Shown here piece by piece: positions 43,859 to 52,549 of a stretch of DNA of 64,000 bases. Each line of letters begins with the position of its first letter. Positions within the stretch are counted from its first letter, which is position 1. The notes beneath the pieces were generated by a model that ran no database searches, was not told the origin of the DNA, and saw only the letters and a program-made list of their open reading frames with translations. A program made the position numbers and the translations under genes. This DNA comes from Caballeronia sp. SBC1 (GTDB lineage Bacteria > Pseudomonadota > Gammaproteobacteria > Burkholderiales > Burkholderiaceae), in contig NZ_CP049157.1 in assembly GCF_011493005.1 (NCBI RefSeq), positions 1,364,001-1,428,000 on the forward strand, given 5' to 3'.

Positions 43859-44317
43859 TTATTGCAAGGGGCCGCTCGCGTGCGCTGGAATCTGGACCAG
43901 TCGTGCTGCTGATATCAGCGCGTCGACCATGGGAGGGATCTGCTCCCGGGGAAGACAAAAGGATATGTCGGCGCCGCCTTGCAGCCGGAACGTCAGGACC
44001 AGGCTATTGCCGTTATCGATCGCGCCGAGTTCCCATCCTTCGCATCCCATCGCAAAGTTGATGTGCGGCGTTCGCTGCAGCATTCGCTCTGACTGCATGA
44101 TCGCGGCGGGAAGTACGGCGAGTAGTTCGCGAAATACCGAATAATGGAACGTCAGGGTCGAGCGGTCGCTATGCACCACCATATGTTGGCCGTCGGGTTC
44201 CAGCTCGATACGCTCAATGGAAGCAACCCGCACGGACTCGGGCAGGTCATTTCTTTCGATCCCTTCTGCCCGGACCGGGCTGCGCTGGGGATCGATCTTT
44301 TCTTTCACTAATGGCAT
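43859..44317 (-). CDS. Unknown 152-residue protein upstream of BamA paralog
   Basis: A soluble protein without signal peptide or membrane segment. It contains VASIERIELEPDGQHMVVHSDRS, FHYSVFRELLAVLPAAIMQSERML, WELGAIDNGNSLVLTFRLQGGADISFCLPREQIPPMV, alternating beta-like and helical segments. I recognise no family. AAGGAT is 9 bases before the ATG, so translation is likely. It stands 133 bp before the BamA gene in the same direction and may belong to the same accessory cassette. Confidence 0.7.
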   Translation of the reverse strand: MPLVKEKIDPQRSPVRAEGIERNDLPESVRVASIERIELEPDGQHMVVHSDRSTLTFHYSVFRELLAVLPAAIMQSERMLQRTPHINFAMGCEGWELGAIDNGNSLVLTFRLQGGADISFCLPREQIPPMVDALISAARLVQIPAHASGPLQ

Positions 44318-45544
44318 ATTATGTAATCCTTATCTATTGTGTAAGGTATTGAAGGAACAGGCAACGACCCTGTGACAGGCTAGCTGCCTTGCGGTTCGTT
44401 TACTGGTGGATTAGAAAACGAGCGGGGAACTCTGTGTCTTATCCTCAAGCGAACGTTGGAGATGCCCCGGCGTTAGCGCGCGCTGCTTCGCCGCAAGGAG
44501 GCGGCATTGGTGGTGCTATCACGGAAGAAAGCAGCGCGTTCCCGGTCGGCTGACATGGCTACGAGCATTTCCGAAAACAACGGCGTTGAACTGGCTCGCA
44601 GAACCGCTGCAAGAACTTGTGCGGAAAGAATGTGTTTCATCATGGTTGCTGCCCTCGCGTGCAAGTCGCTAGACGAGTCACTAAAGTAGCTCGCTATATG
44701 ACGCGGTGCGTTACGGCTTCATTACCGCATTTCTCACTGGAAATAGGGGGAGCATCGAGTGGTTGGCGGCGCGGCGTGGAAGGGTGCGATACGTGGGCTG
44801 GTCGTTCAGGCTTGTGGCTAAAGCCTTCTATCAGATTTGCCGCATGCTCCAACCACTCTTTCTCACAAGAGAAAGAAGCTCAAGGCGAGACTCATGACGC
44901 ACACAGCGTTCGTGCTTGGAGACACGGTGAAATGCTTGGTGAGGAATTGGCGCAACCTGCTTAACTAGCGCAAGCGATGGGGCCAACGTCTTCGGCGCTC
45001 CCATGCTTACGTTTCATCTTGGTTTAACTATAGGTCGATCATGCTGTTGCACACTATGAACGTCAGCGCACATCAACACACGTATGCGCAGCGATGACGG
45101 TTTCTCTTCTTGCATGGAGCGCTGCTTAGCCGCGTTTTATGCATCACCCAAATGTTCCAGAATGTTCCCCTTCATGACGGCAGGGTACGCGTCGGGCTAT
45201 TGATCGCGGCCCGCGTCTTGTCGGCAGCTCTACGGGAGCATTCCCGCACGCCTTTACAGAGAACGCTTTGCCGACCTACGGCAGTCACTCAGCTGCCCTG
45301 TTGGACGCAAACCATTGCGTTACTGTTTCGGCCGGGTGCAACGCTTGGTAACGATGCTTGTTGTCCGCTTCCAACAGCCCTCGCAAGACGCTGCTGTTTA
45401 ATGGTGCCCGTCTGATCGACGCACGGCGACGTCGATCAGTACGCGCAGCGATGCACGTTTATCTGACGAGATCGCGGTGCTTGCAGCCCTTGGCAATGGG
45501 CCAAGCGGACCGCGTTGCTCAATCGTATTTTCGGAGAATTTGAA
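44318..45544. other. 1.2-kb gap upstream of porin, with a possible small gene
   Basis: No recognised gene. On the minus strand, 44473-44643 encodes a possible 56-residue protein (LFSEMLVAMSADRERAAFFRD) after a GAGGG, but nothing supports it further. TCTTTCTC (44857-44864) and GAGAAAGA (44869-44876) form an 8-bp stem. The region is long for a porin leader and probably carries the porin promoter and regulatory sites. Confidence 0.4.
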
Positions 45545-46681
45545 ATGAAGAAATCCCTTCTTGCTCTCGGTGTGTTCGGCACCTTCGCCGGAGCGGCACA
45601 CGCTCAGAACAGCGTGACCCTCTATGGCCTGATCGATGCGGGCATCACCTACACAAACAACCAGGACGGCAGCAAGAACGTCCAGGCAACCAGCGGCCAG
45701 GTCAACGGCAGCCGTTGGGGCCTGCGTGGCTCCGAAGACCTGGGCGGTGGTCTCAAGGCCATCTTCACGTTGGAAAATGGTTTTAATATCGACAGCGGCA
45801 AGTTAGGCCAGAACGGCCTGGAGTTTGGCCGTCAGGCGTTCGTCGGTTTGTCGAGTGACCAGGCAGGCGCCATCACCCTCGGCCGCCAGTACGACTCAAT
45901 GGTTGACTACGTCGGCCCGCTCGCGCTGACCGGCACGCAGTTCGGCGGCACGCAGGCCGCTCACCCGTTCGACAATGACAACCTCGACAACTCGTTCCGC
46001 GTCAACAACTCGGTCAAGTACCAGAGCGTCAACTACGGCGGTTTCAAGTTCGGCGGCCTGTATGGCTTCTCGAACGATGCGGGCGGGTTCTCGGACAACC
46101 GTGCATACAGCCTTGGCGCGTCGTATAACTATGGTCCTTTGACCGCCGCGGCCAGCTACATGCAGCTCAAGAGCGCGGGCTCCACTTTGAACTCGTCCGG
46201 CGCGGTAACCGCCGACGCTACGTTCGCAGCGGGCCGTCAACGCACCTATGGCGGGGGCGTCAACTATGCATTCGGCGCAGCAAACGTAGGCTTCGTGTTC
46301 TCGCAGACACAGTTGAGCAACTTGACGGGTATTGGCGCGTCGGCTTCGGGTACGACAAATGGCATTGCCTTGGCAGGCGGCGGCGCGCGCTTCACCAACT
46401 ATGAGGTGAACGGCCGCTACAACTTCACGCCTGCATGGACGCTGTCGGGTGCCTACACGTTCACTGACGCAAGCCTGGATGGAGTAAGCCCGAGATACAA
46501 TCAGGTGACCCTCCAGACGGCGTACGCGCTGTCCAAGCGTACCGACGTTTATCTGCAAGGCGTGTATCAACATGTGAACGGTACAGGTGATTCGGGCCTG
46601 ACCGCCGACATCAACGGATTGACCGCTTCATCTACCAATAGCCAGGTTGCTGCCACCATTGGTTTGCGTACCCGCTTCTAA
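45545..46681 (+). CDS. General porin, Gram_porin_4 (OmpC-like, Burkholderia type)
   Basis: A 378-residue trimeric outer-membrane porin. The signal peptide MKKSLLALGVFGTFAGAAHA is followed by QNSVTLYGLIDAGITYTNN, the standard start of beta-proteobacterial porins, then GSRWGLRGSEDLGGGLKAIFTLENGF and GRQAFVGLSSDQAGAITLGRQYD. It ends in a Phe (GLRTRF) as required for barrel assembly. GGAGA lies about 10 bases upstream of the ATG; the frame before that is open but not part of the protein. It allows passive entry of small hydrophilic solutes. Confidence 0.95.
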   Translation: MKKSLLALGVFGTFAGAAHAQNSVTLYGLIDAGITYTNNQDGSKNVQATSGQVNGSRWGLRGSEDLGGGLKAIFTLENGFNIDSGKLGQNGLEFGRQAFVGLSSDQAGAITLGRQYDSMVDYVGPLALTGTQFGGTQAAHPFDNDNLDNSFRVNNSVKYQSVNYGGFKFGGLYGFSNDAGGFSDNRAYSLGASYNYGPLTAAASYMQLKSAGSTLNSSGAVTADATFAAGRQRTYGGGVNYAFGAANVGFVFSQTQLSNLTGIGASASGTTNGIALAGGGARFTNYEVNGRYNFTPAWTLSGAYTFTDASLDGVSPRYNQVTLQTAYALSKRTDVYLQGVYQHVNGTGDSGLTADINGLTASSTNSQVAATIGLRTRF

Positions 46682-46771
46682 GGGAACTTCCAAGCGAATG
46701 GATTCGGCCTTTGGCATGCTGAGCCGGAAGGCCGCGACATAGCGCGGCGCGCTTGGACGGTAGCAGTGATA

Positions 46772-46797
46772 AGCCGGGGAAGTCCTCCCGGCTATTT
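46772..46797 (+). terminator. Intrinsic terminator of the porin gene
   Basis: AGCCGGG (46772-46778) pairs with CCCGGCT (46787-46793) around an 8-base loop, followed by ATTTCCATTTT. It is 90 bp after the porin stop codon. Confidence 0.7.
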
Positions 46798-46829
46798 CCA
46801 TTTTCAGTCCGTGCTCAACCAACGGAAGG

Positions 46830-47135
46830 TCAGCTGAAGACGGGACGAAAGAAGCTGCGCTCGTAACTGACAATGCACCGCGTTTCTTCCGCATATTTGA
46901 ACGCTGCCTGGCATTGCGCATCAAGGTGCGATTGTTGACGGTAGCCTTCGTAGGCTGACAGGCTTGGAAACGAGAACAGCGCCAGCGCGACATTGTTCGC
47001 ACCCTCCGACGGCATGAAATAACCATGATGCTGGCCACCAAATTTCTCGACCAATGGAATCCACATCTTTCCGTAGGCCTCAAATTCTTTGAGTTTCGAA
47101 GGGTCGATAATATAGCGAAGGTAGCAGGTAATCAT
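46830..47135 (-). CDS. NIPSNAP family protein
   Basis: A 101-residue soluble protein with a ferredoxin-like dimeric alpha/beta-barrel fold: MITCYLRYIIDPSKLKEFEAYGKMWIPLVEKFGGQHHGYF, then VALALFSFPSLSAYEGYRQQ. These are NIPSNAP hallmarks, including the G..HG.F block. The function of bacterial NIPSNAP proteins is not settled. Convergent with the porin gene. Confidence 0.88.
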   Translation of the reverse strand: MITCYLRYIIDPSKLKEFEAYGKMWIPLVEKFGGQHHGYFMPSEGANNVALALFSFPSLSAYEGYRQQSHLDAQCQAAFKYAEETRCIVSYERSFFRPVFS

Positions 47136-47434
47136 GGCGTGTCGGTTTGGGGAGAGATTCGACCGGATAATACCGTGCCCGCGGGGAGCAAGCCCCTATC
47201 ACGGCAGGCGGAAAAGAAAACGAAGTTTGAGCGTACCCGGACTCTTTCGGTGATTGCGTGACAAACCCCAGCGAAGCGACGCGGATGCGTCATTGTTTCG
47301 TTGGGGGAAATAAGTTTGCCAAGGCGAGTCTGCCAAGGCCCTTGTTCGCGAAACTTTCGAAAATGAAAGAATTGCTTCTACCTTATGCCGGCTAGTCGAT
47401 GACGGTGCATGGACCGATGGCATGGAGCCAAGTG

Positions 47435-47557
47435 TTACGCGATAATGCCGGGAGGGTTAACACGCATCCGACCGCGTACCTGATGTGAAGCAAATGCGGC
47501 GGGCACTTGCGCAAGGCCATCCATATACGTAATGGCTGGATCTATCGACGCTGCCAT
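47435..47557 (-). pseudogene. Possible C-terminal remnant of a quinone/alcohol dehydrogenase
   Basis: A 40-codon stretch ending at a stop reads ITYMDGLAQVPAAFASHQVRGRMRV, which resembles the end of zinc-type or quinone-type medium-chain reductases (D.LE.AP.A...L..G...GK.VV.V). Upstream the frame runs into the antisense of the MFS gene. The 47136-47434 interval holds no other recognised gene. It may be the stump left by a rearrangement, or chance similarity. Confidence 0.3.
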
Positions 47558-47620
47558 AGCGTCAATCTCAACTATCGCGAGTCGCTCAAAGCGACGTCGC
47601 CGCTCAACCTGGGATTCTCG

Positions 47621-49075
47621 ATGAGCAACAGTTCGTTGCCAACATCCGCCGCCGCTCGCTGGCTGCCGTACATAGTTGCGGGAACGTTCTTCATGGAGTA
47701 TCTGGATACCACGGTCATCGCGACAGCGTTGCCGCAGATGGCCCATTCATTTGGTGTTGGCCCGAACGCGCTAAGCGTCGGGATGACTGCCTACATGCTC
47801 GCACTGGCGATCTTTATTCCGGTAAGCGGTTGGGTAGCTGACCGAGTAGGTTCACGTACGGTGTTCTTTAGCGCGATCGTCGTGTTCGTGATTGCTTCAG
47901 TGTTATGCGGCCTATCGAACTCGGTCACGGAGTTCACCGCGGCGCGTTTGCTGCAGGGCGCAGGCGGCGCGATGATGGTGCCCGTAGGACGGCTGATCGT
48001 GGTCCGCAGCACGGAGAAGAGCCGCCTTATGCAGGCTATCTCCACCATCACGTGGCCGGCTATTGCCGCGCCGGTGGTCGGGCCGCCCGTTGGCGGTTTC
48101 ATCACCACCTACGCGTCATGGCGCTGGATTTTCCTGCTGAACGTGCCTTTTGGAATCTGTGCACTGGTGGCCGTCGCCATGCTTGTCCCGAACCTGCGGG
48201 GCGCCGAGCGCAAGCCTCTGGACATAGTGGGCCTTGTGCTTAGCGGCGCAGCCCTGACCGCCATTCTTTACGGCGCCGAACTCGCCAGCCAGCCTGACAG
48301 CAATCCATGGATTGCAGGGGGTGTAGTCCTGGCCGGCCTCGTGATTGGCTTTGCCGCGGTTCGCTACGCGGCGGGTCATCCGCATCCGCTGATCGATTTT
48401 TCGACGCTGAAGATTCCGACTTATTCGGTAACCGTCCTGACCGGTTCGCTAACGCGTATCGGTATTGGCGCGGTGCCGTATCTAATGCCGTTGCTGTTTC
48501 AGATCGGCTTTGGTCTTTCTGCTTTCAAGTCGGGTCTGTTGCTGCTTGCCAGTGCGCTTGGCAACCTCGGAATGAAAGCGCTGACCACACGAATTTTGCG
48601 GCGGTTCGGCTTCAGGTATGTCTCGATTGTCGCCGTGGCGACAGCGGGCATATTCACGATCATATGCGGCCTCCTTACGCCTTTGTCGCCGCTGGCGTGG
48701 GTCTTGATCGTGGTATTTGTTTATGGCGTGGCGCGGTCCATGCAGTTTTCGTTGCTCGCAACCCTTGCTTATGCCGACGTGGGCGCTCCACAAATGAGCG
48801 CCGCGAGCACGCTATGGAGTGCGGCTGCACAGATGACCATAGGACTAGGCATTGCCTATGGCGCCGTAGCGTTACGGGCCGCCGCGCTGCTCAACGGTGA
48901 GACGGCTAGTGTGAACGGCATGCATTTCACGCTCGACGATTTCCGGCTGGCGTTCCTGTTCGCCGGGTTGCTGACGCTGCTCTCCGTATGGGGCTACTTC
49001 AAGGTCGCTCGCGACGCCGGTCAGAGCGTAGGCGGTGGATCGATGCGGCAGAATGTGTCGCAGAGGGGTGGTTAG
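47621..49075 (+). CDS. MFS drug transporter, DHA2 family (EmrB-like, 14 TM)
   Basis: A 484-residue inner-membrane efflux pump. FFMEYLDTTVIATALPQMA in helix 1 is the DHA2 motif C-type start; GWVADRVGSRTVFF is motif A and LLQGAGGAMMVPVGRL follows. Fourteen hydrophobic helices are visible. No EmrA membrane-fusion partner or regulator is next to it, so it probably works alone across the inner membrane. The ATG at 47621 gives the normal N-terminus. Confidence 0.92.
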   Translation: MSNSSLPTSAAARWLPYIVAGTFFMEYLDTTVIATALPQMAHSFGVGPNALSVGMTAYMLALAIFIPVSGWVADRVGSRTVFFSAIVVFVIASVLCGLSNSVTEFTAARLLQGAGGAMMVPVGRLIVVRSTEKSRLMQAISTITWPAIAAPVVGPPVGGFITTYASWRWIFLLNVPFGICALVAVAMLVPNLRGAERKPLDIVGLVLSGAALTAILYGAELASQPDSNPWIAGGVVLAGLVIGFAAVRYAAGHPHPLIDFSTLKIPTYSVTVLTGSLTRIGIGAVPYLMPLLFQIGFGLSAFKSGLLLLASALGNLGMKALTTRILRRFGFRYVSIVAVATAGIFTIICGLLTPLSPLAWVLIVVFVYGVARSMQFSLLATLAYADVGAPQMSAASTLWSAAAQMTIGLGIAYGAVALRAAALLNGETASVNGMHFTLDDFRLAFLFAGLLTLLSVWGYFKVARDAGQSVGGGSMRQNVSQRGG

Positions 49076-49154
49076 AGCGCGAATGGGCCGGTTGAGGAAG
49101 AACGCATTGCAGTAGCCCCCTGCGGTTGGCGTACAGCGGAGAATTATCGTAGGT

Positions 49155-49595
49155 ATGACTAATGAAATAGACGAGCCCGCATGGTTGTCCCTCGCATTCG
49201 CTGAGCGTGGGGTCCGGCGCTTCGGGCAGGGAGAGAGTAATCCGCGTATTGTGGAATACAACGCGCACACCAATCTCGTGGGCTACGACGATAAAATCTC
49301 GTGGTGCTCGTCGTTCCTGAACTGGTGTCTTGCGAATACCGGCCAGCGTGGCACGGGGTCCGCGCTTGCGCGTTCCTGGCTTGAGTGGGGCCAGGTCCTG
49401 GACGGCCCCGCTTATGGTTGCGTTGTTGTCTTGTCCCGTGATGATCCCTCCGGCTGGAAGGGGCACGTCGGCTTTTACCTTCGCCACGACGCCGAAAGCA
49501 TTTATCTCTTCGGCGGTAATCAGCTTGGAGAAGTACGCGAGCTTGATTATCCGTTAGCGTCGGTACTGGGTTACCGGTGGCCTGGGTCTATCTGA
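49155..49595 (+). CDS. TIGR02594 family (NlpC/P60-like) protein
   Basis: A 146-residue protein with the TIGR02594 pattern: WLSLAFAERGVRRFGQGESNPRIVEY, then WCSSFLNWCLANTG with a catalytic-type Cys, and GHVGFYL with the His. The protein has a cysteine-peptidase/CHAP-like papain fold. Relatives occur as phage or cell-wall-linked amidases. It has no signal peptide; a phage-like or toxin role would need secretion by another route. It lies alone between an MFS gene and a VOC gene. Confidence 0.85.
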   Translation: MTNEIDEPAWLSLAFAERGVRRFGQGESNPRIVEYNAHTNLVGYDDKISWCSSFLNWCLANTGQRGTGSALARSWLEWGQVLDGPAYGCVVVLSRDDPSGWKGHVGFYLRHDAESIYLFGGNQLGEVRELDYPLASVLGYRWPGSI

Positions 49596-49598
49596 CGC

Positions 49599-49991
49599 TC
49601 ACGCAGGATTGTGGCAGCACACGCAGATCTTGTTTCCGTCCGGGTCACGGAAGTACGCACCGTAGTAATGCGGGTGATAGTGCGGCCGCAAGCCCGGCGG
49701 CCCATCGCACATACCCCCGTTCGCCAGTGCGATAGCGTGACAGCGATCGACGGTGTCGCGGTCGTGTGCAAGAAAGGCAGTCATCTGTCCGTTGCCGGGG
49801 CTGGCAGTATTTCCATCGAATGGCGTTCCGATCAGGAACAATGGGCGCGGTGCGTCGGTCGCGACCCAGCCGGCCCAGGGTTTGTCATCGTCGCGGAATT
49901 TTAATGGCAGCTCTAGCGCTTCCATGATCGGCGAGTAGAAACGGAAGGCACGAGCAAAGTCGGTGATGCCTACATGGACGTGTGAAAACAT
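49599..49991 (-). CDS. VOC superfamily (glyoxalase/bleomycin-resistance-like) protein
   Basis: A 130-residue metal-binding protein. MFSHVHVGITDFARAFRFY begins the first beta-alpha-beta unit with His, and GAYFRDPDGNKICVCCH ends the second with the conserved FRDPDGN. An AGAAGGAA is 8 bases upstream of the ATG. Members are glyoxalases, dioxygenases or antibiotic-binding proteins; no closer guess is possible. Confidence 0.88.
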   Translation of the reverse strand: MFSHVHVGITDFARAFRFYSPIMEALELPLKFRDDDKPWAGWVATDAPRPLFLIGTPFDGNTASPGNGQMTAFLAHDRDTVDRCHAIALANGGMCDGPPGLRPHYHPHYYGAYFRDPDGNKICVCCHNPA

Positions 49992-50117
49992 CTGGCCGTT
50001 CCTTCTAACGGTGGGTGACAAGCGAATGAGCGATCATGATCTCGCTGGCGCTGTCCAATGGCAAGCCGTAGCACGAGCTCATCGAAAGTGGCATTGCCTG
50101 GTCGCCGCCGCGCTTGT

Positions 50118-50762
50118 TCAAGCGCTAACCGGTCTTGTTGCCCGCACAAGAACAGCTTCCACGCAGCCAAAAGCGATCAATGGAGCGATAGCGCCGGCAG
50201 GTCCGGCAATCTCATAGCCAATCCTCGCGCAAACGTAAAGGAGGACCAGCATGCTTTGCATCATGCCGGGAGCGCCTATTGCGCGATGTTGTGACCCATA
50301 GTGGTATCCGATCCAGAAGGCGAAACGTGTCGCGATCCAGACCACGGTGGTTGCGAGAACGGCGCGCATTGAGTGTCCGTTGTCACAGTAGAACGCCAGC
50401 GCGAAGAGTCCGGGGACAAACAGGACCAGTTGCTCGAGGGTGTGTTGTAGATAGCGCAGGTTGATCGTCAAGCGGCGCGTTTCATAACCCGACAACGGAT
50501 CGATTGCCGGCGAGCGCAAGCGTTCATGCGCAACCGCTTCAATTCCCGTGAGGAAGCAGAAAAGGATCGCGAAGCAGCAGCATTTGAGCGCGAACACGAG
50601 TCGGGCGAGCGGCTCCTCCATGCCGTCAGGTGGCGGCATGAAGTAGTAAATGCCAAGCCACAAAGCAATGGTGACGGGGAACGCGATTGCGATTTCCGCG
50701 ATCAGGGTCGATTGGTGCTGGCGAATATTGCTGACACCTGCAGATTCAAGGGCTTTCTTCAT
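50118..50762 (-). CDS. MAPEG family membrane protein
   Basis: A 214-residue inner-membrane protein with four to five helices. NLRYLQHTLEQLVLFVPGLFAL matches the MAPEG NTLEN..LF.P.. motif and ATRFAFWIGYHYG the R..Y..GY block. GGGAG is 7 bases upstream of the ATG. MAPEG proteins in eukaryotes handle glutathione and eicosanoids; bacterial members are largely unstudied. The N-terminal 80 residues are longer than the typical MAPEG core. Confidence 0.85.
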   Translation of the reverse strand: MKKALESAGVSNIRQHQSTLIAEIAIAFPVTIALWLGIYYFMPPPDGMEEPLARLVFALKCCCFAILFCFLTGIEAVAHERLRSPAIDPLSGYETRRLTINLRYLQHTLEQLVLFVPGLFALAFYCDNGHSMRAVLATTVVWIATRFAFWIGYHYGSQHRAIGAPGMMQSMLVLLYVCARIGYEIAGPAGAIAPLIAFGCVEAVLVRATRPVSA

Positions 50763-50909
50763 GGTGGTCTCCCTGGGGCCGAGCCGCTGACGCTAGCATA
50801 AGGTCTTCTGACAGCGCGTCAACGCGGCGTAACCCGCGTTCGAGCGGTGCCGAGTCCTGCAGCGCGCGGGCGCGTCAACGCTAAATCTTTATACAGCTAG
50901 CGATTCCGG

Positions 50910-52079
50910 TCAGGGATTGGATGCACACGGGAATTCGTGGCTGTCGGAAAAGAGCACCGGCAAGCTGCAGCTATTCGCCAGAACGTGTTTCGAATCGTGA
51001 TCCGCGCCCGGCACCAGCACAAGGCTCTGATGCAGGTTCGTTGCGTGCCGCATGCGCATGTAGTTCATATAGGAAACGCTGCGGCTAAGGCGGTCGGACC
51101 CTTGCAGTTCGCCCCCGCAAGACCGGTCCAGTTCGCTGTGGTCCGGGTCGTTGTCCGCGGTCCCCGCAAGGTAGACAACATCGCGCGCTGCGTACGCTGC
51201 CTCAATGGCTTGCGCGGATTGACCGCTGACATAGGGCGGAGCGTTCTCCAGGCCATAACGCCACTGCGTGGCGCCAGGGCAAGTAGCCTGGTCGACCGCT
51301 TTGAAGCCGCCTGCAGCGGATGGCCGGAGGTTGTCGAAATAGAGAAAACTACTGGGTTCCACCACCACATAACGGGTGTGTATTCCGAGTGCGGTCAACG
51401 CTTGCTCGCCATGTCCAACGGCTGCGTATCGTTGCACGAGTTGCGCGCCCGCCGAGTGGCCAACGAGTACAACGGTGCGTAAGTCCGGATATCGCGTACG
51501 GTCCGCGAAGTGGTCGAGTAGACGATCAAGTACGTCGAATCCGCTGACAGGGACCGGCGATAACGCCGGCCAGCCACGCGACCAGTCATGCATCTTCCAG
51601 CGCAATACGGTGGCAGGCAGCCCTTGGGCGGCGATGTCCTGCGGGACCAGGAACTGAGGGCCAACGATCAGGGTTGTTCCAGTCACCGCCGCCATCCTCG
51701 CCGCCTCAACGGTTGAGGACCAGTTTGATTTCGCGTTGCGGCTTTCCCCATGCACGACGATGACAACTCGCTCGATACCCGCGGCATTGGCATTCAGCGC
51801 AATGGTTGAATACACGGGAAGGGTGCCGTTGCCGGATGCCGTTTCAACCTCGAACTGCTGGTCCGGCGTAGCCCGGACCGGTTTGTCCGGACCAGTCTTG
51901 TGGTCTGGATCGTAACCAGCCTGGATTATTGATCCGGGGCGTACGGCTGGGCTTCGCAAGTCAGGGACAAACGTGGAGATTTTCGCGGGCGTGTTTATGG
52001 CTTGAGCACTGACGTTGTGGGGGATCGTCAGGCCGAATACGGCGCCGCACAGCAAGGTAAATAAGAGCATCAGTCTCAT
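50910..52079 (-). CDS. Secreted alpha/beta hydrolase
   Basis: A 389-residue exported protein. The signal peptide ends near NVSAQA (about residue 26). VVLVGHSAGAQLVQRYAAVGHG carries the nucleophile elbow GHSAG; ERVVIVVHGESRNAKSNW is an oxyanion-hole-type strand with HG. The C-terminal SLVLVPGADHDSKHVLAN supplies a plausible catalytic His. It should be a periplasmic or extracellular esterase, lipase or depolymerase; the substrate is not visible. AGGGAA is 6 bases upstream of the ATG. Confidence 0.88.
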   Translation of the reverse strand: MRLMLLFTLLCGAVFGLTIPHNVSAQAINTPAKISTFVPDLRSPAVRPGSIIQAGYDPDHKTGPDKPVRATPDQQFEVETASGNGTLPVYSTIALNANAAGIERVVIVVHGESRNAKSNWSSTVEAARMAAVTGTTLIVGPQFLVPQDIAAQGLPATVLRWKMHDWSRGWPALSPVPVSGFDVLDRLLDHFADRTRYPDLRTVVLVGHSAGAQLVQRYAAVGHGEQALTALGIHTRYVVVEPSSFLYFDNLRPSAAGGFKAVDQATCPGATQWRYGLENAPPYVSGQSAQAIEAAYAARDVVYLAGTADNDPDHSELDRSCGGELQGSDRLSRSVSYMNYMRMRHATNLHQSLVLVPGADHDSKHVLANSCSLPVLFSDSHEFPCASNP

Positions 52080-52549
52080 GCAGTTCCCTGAGAGTCAAAC
52101 AAAGCATGCACAACATGCATTGAGCCGATGCATACTAGATCTGCTGCATGCAGATATTAGAATGAGCAATGACGCATGCAGTCGAAAGCGTTGAAAGGGA
52201 GTCGCGCTTCAATCCGCTTGCCCGTTTTTCAGAATGTCTTGGCAAGAGCATCGCATTAAACGCAAAGGATCGGGAAATCCGTCGCTGTAACAGATGTTCG
52301 TAAGAGCCGAGCCTCGCTTGAGCAGCATGGCCTGAAAATAACGAGAGATCGAAGCCTTCTGTATGGATTGGACGCTGGTGGAAGCCGTGGTCGACCATCT
52401 TGTTGCGCAGTGGCAGCCGGGCCACGGGCCGGGCGGCGGCATTACTCGCGACGTTTCGTCCACGTTCACGAGCAGGCCCCGCATTGCCCTGGTCTTATAG
52501 TGCATCCCATCACGGCGACGAATAGCACTCGCTAAAAAACATCGATCCC
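52080..52549. other. Divergent intergenic region, no gene recognised
   Basis: 470 bp between the secreted hydrolase and DUF3857 genes. Open frames occur on the minus strand (around 52135-52604) but match no family I recognise and have no ribosome sites. It may contain decayed coding DNA. Short TGCATG repeats occur near 52105-52155 (GCATGCA/TGCATGC elements), an unusual local clustering. Confidence 0.4.

Noticed and set aside
44857..44876. TCTTTCTC/GAGAAAGA hairpin as a terminator
   Set aside because: AT-rich stem, no T run, and no gene ending nearby on the + strand.
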